Below the pieces are notes generated by a model, which saw nothing but the letters and a program-made list of their open reading frames with translations, ran no database searches and had not been told where the DNA came from. The position numbers were made by a program, and so were the translations under genes. From Paracyclopina nana (lineage: Eukaryota > Arthropoda > Copepoda > Cyclopoida > Cyclopettidae), in contig JAGUCH010000009.1 in assembly GCA_019096065.1 (NCBI GenBank), forward strand, positions 1,870,001 to 1,934,000: a stretch of 64,000 nucleotides of DNA. Reading direction: 5' to 3'. Positions 1 through 10,786 of the stretch are shown in pieces; the stretch's first letter is position 1, and each line of letters begins with the position of its first letter.

Positions 1-137
1 CGCGTCAGGCCAGGAAAGCGCTTGTACAACGCACCCCGGAAAAGCCTCACGTAGTTGCCGACCTCGGAGCCGATCATGTACTCGGTTTCTTCATCGTCGA
101 ACCGAAAAATAATCGGTTTTTCGCCGTAAGTCTTCAT
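1..137 (-). CDS. SMARCB1: SMARCB1/Snr1 (SWI/SNF core subunit), first coding exon, partial
   Basis: Read on the minus strand from an ATG at 137, the frame stays open to the window edge and gives 45 codons beginning [11 protein letters not shown]. The segment around [16 protein letters not shown] followed by LYKRFPGL closely matches the N-terminal winged-helix-like domain of SMARCB1/INI1/Snr1, a core subunit of the BAF/SWI-SNF chromatin remodeller. Only this piece is inside the window; the SNF5 repeats and C-terminal region lie beyond position 1. The ATG is the first in frame and the family start aligns closely to it. The gene is divergent to the GluN1 gene at 1272, so the 1.1 kb between them probably holds both promoters. 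The identification is from memory of family sequence. Confidence 0.85.
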   Translation of the reverse strand, partial: MKTYGEKPIIFRFDDEETEYMIGSEVGNYVRLFRGALYKRFPGLT

Positions 138-1271
138 TTCTGTATTCTGCTCTTTGGCTTTAAACCTTGCGCTTTGACGACCTTTTTATTACAATGTTGT
201 TAGTTGTTACGAAGCCGGGCTCGGCTTTCAGAAAAAAAAGCGGGGTCGAAAAACTGTGTCAGTTTACAGTTGTTTTGGAGCAAGGCTCATTTATAGGCTA
301 CGTTTAAGCCTTACACACAATCTTGCACCTCAAAATCAGTATTAAGCCCTTTTCGTGCAATAAATTACAGCTAGATGCAAGAAAATGACCAATTTTTATG
401 AGCCGAACCAAAAAGCTTTGCCTAACAATTTTAGGCTCAACTCTCAGCTGAAAAGGTTGCGTGACGAAATAGGCTACATGTTGCGGCGTGCACTGCAAAT
501 ATTTTTTAATGACGAGCAGCATCTGTCAGACTGCACTGTAAATATTTAATGCAGGCAACGCGTGCATTGCCATGAAAAAAATGCTGCATTTTCTTAATTT
601 CCTGTTAATATTGACGCGGCACTATTGTACTGATGATAATAGCTTTGCATGAATAATAGCATTGGCCAGCCAAAAGATGGACGCAAGACTGAATGCCTTT
701 TCACACAATGCAAACTGTGCACAAAGACAGCCCTAAAAATACTGTGTCTAAGCAAACATGAAGTAGAAAGCCTCGAAAATAGAAAGACCCATTCACCAGC
801 TGAAGCGGGAGATGCTGCTGTTACAGCTGCAAGCAAGCGAGGCCTTTCTCCCTAGACACAGTGGGTGTCATGAGTTTTCGAAAGCATCGCCACAAATTGA
901 CCTTCTACTCAAATCAAAAATGACTTTCATAGGCATTTTAGCAGTAAATCAAATGCTACTTTTGAAGTTAAGCCTGAAATAGGGATGTGGTTGCGTTGGT
1001 GAAATTTTAGATGGCACTTCGTACAATGGAATAATGGGTGCCATTTTATTAAACTGTGCATATTTTTTGAAAAGGCCAGCCAGCCAGCTAAGCTGCGGTA
1101 GCGTAGTATACACGCGGCCTCGAAAAAGTAGTGGGCGCTCAGAGGGCGCTCAACGCGGCGGCCTCGGAAAGATGCTAGCTAAATAGTAGTAGTAGTAGCT
1201 GTCTATAGGCACTGAAGAGCAATGCCAGTGAAAATTCCCCACCTCCACCAGCAAAACAATTATTGAAAGGC
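138..1271. other. Intergenic region between divergent SMARCB1 and GluN1 genes
   Basis: No convincing coding sequence is seen. The stretch should contain the 5' ends of both flanking genes. It has a (TAG)5 run near 1185-1199, two GGCCTCG heptamers near 1116 and 1161, and a partial CTCF-like site (CTCAGAGGGCGCT) ending near 1150. Short open frames here (for example 649-855 plus and 594-836 minus) overlap each other on opposite strands and match nothing I recognise. Confidence 0.5.
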
Positions 1272-4200
1272 ATGAAGCACCTGGCCCTCCTCTTCATCTT
1301 GGCCACCATGGGCACCCGCAACTCGGCCGAGGTCAGGGTGAAGAGGCTGGACATTGGCTACAGCAATGGAGGAGGCAAAAACGACTGGAAGAGCCAAGAT
1401 TCCACGGCTTCCTACACGTTCACCAGCTCAAATACTAACGCCACCGCCAACAAAGATTGGTTGGGTAACCCCAAAGAATACACGATTGGTGGGGTGCTGT
1501 CAGGCTCGCCCGGGATCGAGCACTACTTCACGCAAATCCTGAGCGTAAGCTTCGATGCATTTTCCTACCATATAATCACGGACTTTTTCCAATGAAGTAA
1601 TAATGCGAACTTTTCCTCTCATTTTCTCCTTCAAGCACAGCTTGTGTAGCAATAATGCATAGAATGTTTTTTTTCTTCAAGGATGTTGAACATCGCAAGC
1701 TTTCGAGCAGGGTTAGCTTGAACAAGGCCACGCAGACCATGGATACCAATCCCATTAAGACCGCCATTACCGTGTGCAGCGAGCTCATCAGAAAAAAGGC
1801 ACGTTTATACAGCCTCGGCTGTTGTTTTTTTGGCTACAGTCACATAATTTGAACTTTCCATCCATTTAGGTGTACGCCATAATTGTCTCCAAACCAAGCC
1901 AAGGTGACCTTTCGCCCGCTTCTGTGTCTTATACCGCAGGATTTTACCATATACCAGTCATTGGTATCAGCTCAAGAGACAGCGCATTCTCAGATAAAGT
2001 ACGCACCACTTTCTCAGTGGAGTCTCATCTGAAAAAAATGACCCACTCGCCAGTCCCAAACAAAATAATGATGCTTTTCAGTATTGCAAAATGGGAAGTT
2101 AAATGGCGCCATTTTTTCAAAAGATGGTTAATTTTCACAACCCAACAGTAGTTTATAACTTATAAATTAAATAGCCACTCACAGTATGAAAACGCCAAAG
2201 CGCTTATATGCACTGAAGAATCCAAATCTGGTAATTTTGCACCACTCGACCCTCAAATGAGCCTAAAGTGGTTACGAAAAACTAGCTTACATCATAGTGT
2301 CATTTTTTTCCGATCAGACTTTGCAGATAGGACATATATTCCTTTTTCTTTTATGTTGTATTTTTCCACGTCAATTGCAGAACATCCACGTGTCCTTCCT
2401 TCGAACTGTACCGCCGTACAGCCACCAAGCCAACGTTTGGGTCGAAATGCTGAAACTGTTCAAGTACAGACACTTGGTATTCATCCATAGCTCCGATACA
2501 GACGGACGAGCCCTTCTTGGTCGCTTCCAGACAAAAACCCAAGATTTGGAAGCTGATGACCAAGAAGTCAAGGTGCAGGTCATCAATTTACATATAATTC
2601 TAATTTATGTGTCACCACCATGCACCCCTAAATTGTGTCGTATGTATTTTGAGCTACATTTTATGTGATGAGGCTTTTTTCTTGCTGGTCAGGCCTCTGC
2701 TGAAGTTCTGAAGCCATTGTTAGAGCCCTTTGATGTTGCCACCACAGCACCTCGAAAATGTCATTTGTTGGCCGTAATCTCAACCTGGCTTTCTTTTTTC
2801 TTGTTGCAGGTGGAAAAAGTTGAAGAATTCGAGCCAGGAAAATCCTCCTACTTCGACACCTTGGTTAAGATCAAGGAATGTCAGGCCAGGGTTTACTTTT
2901 TGTATGCAAGGTAAAAAAGCTGCTGCCCTTCGGGTTTTTCCTCACATTTGTCACTACTCTCAAGTTTCTGCCACACACACACACACAACCATACAATTCT
3001 GGGACATGGTGCGAAATTGAGTTTTCTACTTTTGGAGTAGCTCTGTATTGCAGCAAAACGACGTCGAAAAGTGGGAAAAAGTTGCTGATGATGATTTTTC
3101 ATTCTTTTCTTACCACGCAGCACTGCTGATGCCGATACTTTGTTTCAAGATGCAGCCAAGCTCAATATGACAGGTAGTGGCTACGTATGGATCGTCACGG
3201 AGCAAGCTTTGTTGTCCCCGTATGTACCAAGTGGGACACTCGGTCTGGAATTGGTAGGAGCCTCCAATGAGCAAGCTCACATCAAGGACTCACTGTAAGG
3301 CCATCTTTCCCTGAAAAATCTCATTCATATCAATTTTTGCCTTGATGAATTTGGGAGAGTCTGGATGTGGCATTAATTAAAAAACTCTAGGACTGCCAGA
3401 AGTAATATCCATTTTTTGTGGGTATAATTGGACATGCTAAAAAGAAGTCATCTTGCATTAGTCACAGCCCACGGCGATACAGATTGCCAGAGCATAAATA
3501 ATATTACGGATGGACCGAGCCTGCAATTTTCAGGCCTAAAATGTATTCCGAATTTTTTTCTGTATTTTGTAGGAACATTTTGGCCATGGCTTTGAACGAG
3601 TTGGACGAGAAGGAAAATGTGACTGAAGCCCCTAGCAATTGCAACACCAGTGGCGCCCTCTGGGAGACGGGGAAGCGGCTGTTTGAATACATTCGCAAAC
3701 AAACCCTATCTGATGGCACAACTGGTCGAGTAGCATTTGACGAGATGGGTGATCGCATCTATGCTGAGTACCAAATTGTCAACATTCAAAACAACCCAGC
3801 CAGTAACCTCGAGGAGAAAGTCAACGTTGGCTACTACAATTACTCAAATGTAAGCAAAAGTAATCATTTGTAAGCTTCTTTTGTCTCCTGGGCAACATTT
3901 CTTTGCTACTCCAAAGAATCTCACATATTGTGCTAATTACACTACAAGCAAAGAAAAAGGACTTCAAAAGTCTTGTTATTTCTCGTACAGGGTGATGGCA
4001 AAATGAAGCTTTCCTTGGATGAGGACAAGATTATTTGGCCTGGTGGCCTAACACAGAAACCCACTGGGCTCATGATTCCCACTCATCTGAAAGTACTGAC
4101 CATTCTCGATAAGCCATTCGTGTATTCGAGGCCTTTGGCCTCTGGGGAAGTGTGCAATGATGCAGATGGTGAAATCTTGTGCCCTCACTACGACACTGAA

Positions 4201-7200
4201 GCTGAAGACAACAGCAGTAAGATGCCTAAACATGGCGTACCAGTGTATCACCTGACCACAAAATACATTTTTCATTTCCAGGCGTGGAAAAGTCTTGCTG
4301 CACTGGTTACTGCATAGACCTGCTAAGAATGCTGGCAGACCATTGCAATTTCACATACAGCCTCCATCTTTCTTTCAACGAGTATGGCAGCTTGGAGAGG
4401 AATAACCAGACGGGAAAGCAGGTAAACGGCTGCAATTACAAGCGCAGTACCGAAAATACAACGGCTAGCTGTATTCCAGGAATGGAACGGGTTAATCGGT
4501 GAGCTGGTGAAGGAAGATGCTGACTTGATTGTGGCTCCTCTCACTATCAACCCTGAACGTGCTCAAGTCATGGAATTCAGCAAGCCATTCAAATACCAGG
4601 GAATCACAATTTTGCAAAAAAGGGTAAGTGCACTATCGTTTGGGCAGAATGTATTGGCTATACATAACGAGCATCATTCACTTACATGCTGATGTGCTGA
4701 CTTGACAAGTCAGATAATTACATAACTTTTTGGCAGAAGAAATGCCTACATTTTCGAGAGCAACTTTGATGAGCTTTACTGCTACGTACTGGCAAGATAC
4801 TGCTTACTTCCACTACTTTTCTTGCTCCCAGCTACTCAACTAGTAGTTAATTAAAGCAAACATGTTAAGCAATGTCAACATGCAACCTCTTGGTAAATTT
4901 GGCTTCTCATAACTGCATTCCATGTAGAAGCTAAGCATATAGCCAAAGTAGGCCTTCATTTTACAAGATGCTATAGACATCTGTAGTTTTACCCTTGATT
5001 TTTTGCTTTGCCTCGGCATGTCAACAATCTTGTTACTCTTTCAGCAACCACGGGCCTCCCAATTAGTGTCATTCTTGCAGCCTTTCAAGTCCACTTTATG
5101 GGTGCTGGTGCTGGTGTCAGTCCACGTGGTGGCCCTTTGTTTATACTTACTCGACAGGTTTTCCCCCTTTGGCAGATTTGAGGCTACTGATGATGCAATG
5201 GTCTCAGGAAATGGCTACGATGCCCATCAGCAGCAGCCAAGCCAGAAAGAAGAGTCACTCAATTTAACCAGTGCAATTTGGTTTGCTTGGGGAGTGCTCT
5301 TGAATTCTGGCATCGGTGAAGGTAAATTGATTTTCCTTCCATACAAGAATATAATAGAAAGCCTTTCATAAATCACACAAGTACAACGTACTATTGCAAA
5401 AGCTAGGGATTGAGAAAAAAAACCGTCCATCATGAAAAAGGAGCTCCTTACATACTTAAGTAAATTTTGCAGGTACACCAAGAAGCTTTTCGGCTCGAGT
5501 TTTGGGCATGGTTTGGGCTGGATTTGCTATGATCATTGTGGCCTCGTACACTGCCAACCTAGCAGCTTTTCTTGTCTTGGACAAGCCCCAGACAAGCCTA
5601 ACTGGAATCAATGACCCAAGGGTACATGAAATATGCTATTGGAACGAAAGCAGTTGAATTGAAAGGAGTGCCTAATTTTCAGCTGAGGAATCCAATGGAA
5701 AACTTCACGTATGCCACAGTAAAAGCTTCCGCGGTGGACATGTATTTCCGGAGGCAAGTGGAGCTTTCTAACATGTATCGAACCATGGAAGGGAAGCATT
5801 ATCGTAACCCCGAAGAGGCCATCGAGGCTGTAAAAGCTGGGTAATAATCTACTTGGGGAATTAAAGTAGGCATGCTTGAAAAATGTCCATTTCAGGGTGT
5901 TGAAAGCCTTCATTTGGGACAGCTCGAGGCTGGAATTCGAGGCTGCGCGTGACTGCGACCTCATTACAGCCGGTGACCTCTTTGGCCGATCTGGCTACGG
6001 AGTCGGCCTTCAAAAGGGCTCCCCATGGGCTGACAAAATCACACTTGCCATTTTAGACTTTCATGAGAGTGGCAAAATGGAGGACCTTGACAATAAGTGG
6101 ATTTTACTGAACAAAGAGGCAAATTAGTAGCAAAAGTAGCCGCCTTAAAAGCAACAGCTGTCACCTTTTCTCACTTTCAGGTAAAATGTGACTCTAAGGA
6201 TGACAATAGTCCTGCCACTTTAGGCCTAAGCAATATGAGAGGTGTGTTTATCCTCGTTGGAGTTGGCATTGTGGGTGGCCTAGGCCTCATAGTCATTGAG
6301 ATCATCTTTAAGAAGCACCAAAAGAGAAAGTCCAAGAAAGACTCTGTGGCTAAAACGGCTGTGCGAAAATGGAAGGGAAACATGGAGGTAAACAAAGTTT
6401 AAAATACGATAGATCACCTGCATCAAGATTTTTAGTTCAGGCGTTTTTCATTCGATGGCGCCACCGTAGAGGGGGCAAAGTTACCAGAAGGGTTTTTTTG
6501 TGGTTGAGCATTTTGGCATTTTTGGCGAGCGAGTGAACGAAATAATGTGTTTTTATGTGTATTGTCCCCTCTTTGGCCATCATTATAATTATTCATATTT
6601 TTCAGAAGAAAAGAACTTTGAGAGAGTCCAATCGAAAACTGAGGTCCAACGGGTACAGAGGCTCAGGCGCTGCTCTCTTGGCACAAACCCCAGAATCCCT
6701 GACATTGTCCGTAGGCTCTTTGCCCCATAAACAGCTGTACCCAGGCGAAACTCATTCCTGGAAGATGCAATCATCGCCTTCAGCTGAAAATCTGCCAGCC
6801 TCTGACCCTCCAGTCTACAGAGAGGCCACTCACCTGTCCAGAGAAAATGTAAGCCATCAGGAAATTCGCGTGGCCCTCGAGGACCCACCTCCACCCCCTG
6901 TGCCCCCTCACAGAACCCCAATTCCTGAGCAGAGGCCCAAATCAGCCTTGAACGCTGATGAGCAGACCACGGGGGTCAAACGTGTGAACAAAATGGGGGC
7001 CTCCAGTCACAGGCTTTACGACCCAGTGGAATTTTCGAGGCCAGAACAACAGCCTCAGCCTCCATTGAGGCCGGCTAACTGGAGGGGCTCAAAAGAGAGG
7101 CTGCTCGATTACAACTCAACACATCACCATATGTATTCCAATCGTCTTCATAGATCAATAGGAAGCGGCCTCGAGGCTGAGGTTGAGGTCAGTCACTCTG

Positions 7201-7709
7201 CTTCCGGCCTTGGAATAAAATCTCCATCTTCATCAGATTCTTCGAGAAAAAGAAACACAAAAGTTGTGGTTGTCTCAGCCTCGACAGAGGCTTTGGGTGC
7301 GGCAGCCACGCCCTCCAGGAGGATGCAGCAAAGCCCCAATTATTGGGTAGGGAAAAGCAGCAGGAAATCATCCATGGATCCACGTGACCTGCTCTCCAGT
7401 CCAGAATATCCTTCCACTAGCTCAGATTTGCGCCACGCCCTCATTCCGGAGCCACCTCCGCCCCCAAAAGCGTACTGGGCGGCGCAGCGCCACCTGCAAC
7501 AGCAACAAAATAGGGCGGGGCGCCACCAGCATCATTCAAAAGACTTTGTACAGCAAAAGAGATCACATGTGGTCAACCCTCTCAGTCACCACCCCGCCCC
7601 TCAACAACAAGGAGGCCCGCCCACAAGAGAGCAATTATACGCAAGAAGAACAAGAGGGGGCGGGGCAGGCAGTCTGACCCATTATGTCACCGATGACAGT
7701 GATGTTTAG
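1272..7709 (+). CDS. Grin1 (Nmdar1): NMDA-type ionotropic glutamate receptor subunit GluN1, 16 exons
   Basis: This is the obligatory glycine-binding NMDA receptor subunit of excitatory synapses. Exons: 1272-1544, 1682-1798, 1870-1998, 2381-2572, 2810-2910, 3121-3294, 3573-3849, 3991-4216, 4282-4421, 4480-4623, 5045-5321, 5473-5621, 5683-5840, 5896-6118, 6181-6387, 6606-7709. All phases agree and give 1296 aa. Seen: a signal peptide; the amino-terminal domain (residues about 130-420, including [12 protein letters not shown]); the S1 ligand lobe with [13 protein letters not shown]1 (606-624); the pore loop with the conserved Asn678 (LLNSGIGEG); the gating motif SYTANLAAF (708-716); TM4 (881-902). 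The last exon adds a 367-residue Pro- and His-rich tail ending DDSDV, far longer than the vertebrate tail. Introns 2 and 14 require GC donors (1799, 6119). Exon 4 could instead end at 2578, adding two residues. AATAAA at 8113 may end the transcript. Confidence 0.95.
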
Positions 7710-8204
7710 AATCAACTCTGCAGTTTACATTAGGTGCATGGCAACAGTTCCAAAATGCTTCATACTTTAAAGAAAACATGGATTTCAACATTAAGAAATC
7801 AACATTGAGAAAAAAGTGAGACTAGCTTATTGTTGTTGGTCTAATGAGAGAGGTTGCGCGACTCATTTTGGATGAAATCGTTGCGCCCAGCTTCAGCCTA
7901 AAGTTTGTTTACTTTTCACTCAACAACAAGAATCCATCTTGTTGCAAGATAAAAAATGGTGACAAATGCCCAAAACTAGCAATAGATGATTGCTTTTACT
8001 TAATTAGGTTGCTACATAGACTAATGTTGTGCATGCTGCAAATGTGATTTGTTGCCTACTGCTACATTCTACTTCCAAACTGCTAATGATTACATCCTTG
8101 ATCAGATACAAACAATAAATCTTGCCTACATGATAAGAACAAATACTAATAAAATGTAGACTCATGATTTCTTATCAGTAGCCAAGCAGCCAAGTTCAAG
8201 AAAA
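7710..8204. other. GluN1 3' UTR and promoter of the next small gene
   Basis: This is AT-rich non-coding sequence after the GluN1 stop. AATAAA at 8113-8118 is a plausible poly(A) signal. TCAGTA at 8175-8180, 28 bp before the next ATG, resembles the arthropod initiator and probably marks the start site of the secreted-peptide gene. Confidence 0.4.
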
Positions 8205-8581
8205 ATGAAGTTATTGGCCCTGATTTTTCTCCTTGCTTACTTTGCTCTTTCATCAGCTGCCATAGTTGAAACAAACCAGGTAGTGCATAACCAGTTAAAC
8301 CTCTGGCTAATTGACTTTTATCTCCCATTGATCAGATTTGCAGCCAAAAGGTCGAGGTTTTGAAAAATGCTATGGTGAGCTTGGGAAAAAAGCATCTTAG
8401 CTCAGCTGATTGTAATCCTTGCTTTGATGAGATTCTGAATGCTGCCATAGATTGCATGTTGTCTTTTAACCCTGTTCAATGTGTCATTGATGCCATTGGC
8501 TTGGCGTCACCATGTGGTGATTGTGTTTGCCAAGTGATTTCTGATATTGGAGCCCTCCTTGGGCAAGATTGGCATTGCTAA
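8205..8581 (+). CDS. Small secreted cysteine-rich protein, 106 aa, unidentified
   Basis: There are two exons, 8205-8279 and 8336-8581. The donor is CAG/gtagtg, the acceptor is gatcag, and the intron is 56 bp in phase 0. Exon 1 encodes MKLLALIFLLAYFALSSA, a textbook signal peptide; the intron falls just after it, as in many secreted peptide genes. The mature part has ten cysteines, in the order C, CNPC, DC, QC, PCGDCVC and a C-terminal C. The pairing of CNPC with helical stretches loosely recalls saposin-like or antimicrobial peptide folds, but I do not recognise the family. A TCAGTA initiator lies 30 bp upstream. It is tightly spaced behind GluN1 but has its own leader, so it is probably an independent gene. 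Function unknown. Confidence 0.75.
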
Positions 8582-10617
8582 CTTGAAATATACCCGACTC
8601 GATCAATGCAGTTTTTAGCTCTTGAATTTCTCGTCCAAAAACGCAACATTTCTCTAGCGTTCACGAAACCATTTCGCCTAGTTAAGTATGAAGGGGAAAC
8701 CTTAACCAGGTTACTTTATATATTTTTCGTTGACTTGATATGTACCTGCAAATTGTGTGAGCAAGCCTTGTTTGCATTTGTTTCATTGATATGAAGTCGT
8801 TCGGATTAATTTACTAAATGCAACTAATGAAAAAGCCGAGGCTTCGCTAAAACAGTTCATTAAAGCAGCTACATACCTTCAGGCGTTTCTTGACTATATA
8901 GTTGATGATATCTCTGATTTCTGAGGTCAATGAAGATTTTTTTGCATTCAAATGGAAAGCACTCACCGCCACAATTTGGTGTTTACTGCTTAGAGTTTAC
9001 CTTTTACGAGAGTTATCGTTTGGCTTCAGCGAAATGAGTCAAACTATTGCAGAAAGAGCCAAACGATTTGAGCGGAACATTGATGCAATATTTACAAATA
9101 TAGGACGCAGAGAAAGCGCAAACATGCCTCAGATTTGTTACTCTACAAGTCCTCGTTCACATTTAACTATCTACGTATGTGTCAAGTGTTTATCCTGAAT
9201 TCAAGAGCATAGCCTGTTTTTTTTTTGAATGGTCAGTTCGCAAGTACCATAAGTAAGGGAAATATCTAGAAAGCCTGGTAATTCGAGGGAAAATCATTTG
9301 AAAATAGGACCTAAAAAATGCCTTTTCTTAGAGATGTTTTTGAGAACCTTGCACATTTTTCATTTCCTCGCTGCGCTCGGGTCTCAAATTTTTCCCGACC
9401 TCTCAGGGATTTTTCTTGGGGCCTAACTTTTGCTGAGGCAGTAGTGAACTATTATGGTGTGTTTCTATATAGAGCATTACTGAGCATAAATGTGTCATTT
9501 GTAGAGTACAAGCTTCCTACTCTTTTTTTTGTTAATTGTGTTACTAAGTTAAGCCAAATATACAAATTTCGTTACTTTACCTTGAACATGACTAAAGTTC
9601 CAGATGACCTAATAGTAGGAATCTGCTTGTGAACATGGTCTTAAAACTGAGCTAGCGATAACATGTACATGCATGTCACTCTGGAAATTGAGACAAATGC
9701 CAAAATCAATGTTTCAGCAATTTATTGCGAAGCTGTAGCGTGATTAATTTCAGGCAATCTTCCTTGGCAACCATGGATCTCTCCTTGATGCTTCTACCTA
9801 AAACAACATTTACTTTCGTGAGAGCTACTAATTGCTGAGAAGACGTTACGTTTCCAAATAAGGAAGTACATTCATTATTTCCACTGAATATTTATCTATA
9901 GTAATATTGCAAGCAATACTTGCCTCAATAGATATTAATGCAGTCATAATTAAGCTTATAGGATTGGCAGACTTGCTGAGTAGGTGTAATATATTCATGA
10001 AACTATGCACATGACCAATTATTGTAAGCCAATTCAGGATGCTTCACTTGGAAGCGATATTTTTAAGGCTTATTTTTTGGCTCTTTGGTATAAATTAATA
10101 CGTTAGGAGATGTTTCAAGGAAGCTGATACCAGAGCGCCCTCTGTAGGCAGCTTTGAAAGCTTCGCAAGTTTTTGAGCGCGCGGCGCACTTGCTACCGCC
10201 AGTTCTTAAGTCCCTCACCACCAGACAAATAAAGCATAGTGTAGTATAGTATGCTATGTGCAGAGCAGAGAGAAGAAAGCTTTCATCTTGGTCGTCTCTG
10301 AGGCTGGTTAGCTCCAGCAGTGAGGCCGAGGCTGAGGCTGTCACCAGCAACTGACAACAGAACAGCTCCAATTTCAAATAAAAAGTGTTTAAGAAAACAG
10401 TTCTGCGAAGTGCTGTAGTATTATTGCACAAAAAGTAATTCTATTGGATATTTTTTGGCCTCATTGTGGCTTGTGAATTGAGAGAAAGCGTCCACTGGAA
10501 GGGAGGAAAAATAAGAAAAATCAAAGCATTCCTTTAACAGCAAAAAGCAACAAGTTTGATGTTAATAGTAATGTGCTTTTATTTCATACCTGGGTGATAC
10601 CAGCATCAATCACAGTG
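8582..10617. other. Intergenic region, no supported gene
   Basis: Several open frames of 70-120 codons occur (8902-9198, 9318-9632, 10063-10431 minus), but none has recognisable domains or a credible splice context. A good CTCF-like site lies at 10135-10148 in reverse orientation. AATAAA occurs at about 10228. Confidence 0.4.
10135..10148 (-). promoter_or_regulatory. CTCF-like motif
   Basis: The minus strand reads CCTACAGAGGGCGC, 12 of 14 positions matching the CTCF core CCRSYAGRKGGCRC. It lies between the secreted-peptide gene and the CNG channel gene. Confidence 0.45.
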
Positions 10618-10649
10618 ATGAACTCTGCTTCAGCAATGGACATCATTTG
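10618..10649 (+). other. Possible 5' UTR exon of the CNG channel gene
   Basis: A short ATG-containing segment ends at a strong donor (TTTG/gtaagt), and the CNG coding exon is preceded by a good acceptor (cctctttcag at 10785). Splicing them gives a ten-codon upstream frame that stops at the junction just before the channel ATG, so this would be untranslated leader with a short upstream ORF. Inference only. Confidence 0.3.
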
Positions 10650-10786
10650 GTAAGTCAATTTTTTGCCTGGAAATATATTGGAGTTTCTTTTGTCATGCAA
10701 GGTTTATATTGATTCATTTTTGTCGTGACTCCAAGAGAAATGAAAACCCTGAAGAGTAAAACTGAAGTTGATGTTCCTCTTTCAGA

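Noticed and set aside
2970-2985. Short (CA)n run in a GluN1 intron as a CRISPR or regulatory array
   Set aside because: A simple dinucleotide microsatellite; CRISPR arrays are not expected or seen in this eukaryotic DNA.
6451-6477. GGCGCCACCGTAGAGGGGGCA as a CTCF-like site in the last GluN1 intron
   Set aside because: Alignment to the core requires an inserted base, so it was not counted.
9318-9632. 104-codon plus-strand open frame
   Set aside because: No homology recognised and no signal peptide or plausible promoter; its length is not unusual for AT-poor patches.
10063-10431. 122-codon minus-strand open frame
   Set aside because: Composition looks non-coding, there are no domains or splice partners, and it overlaps a CTCF-like site.
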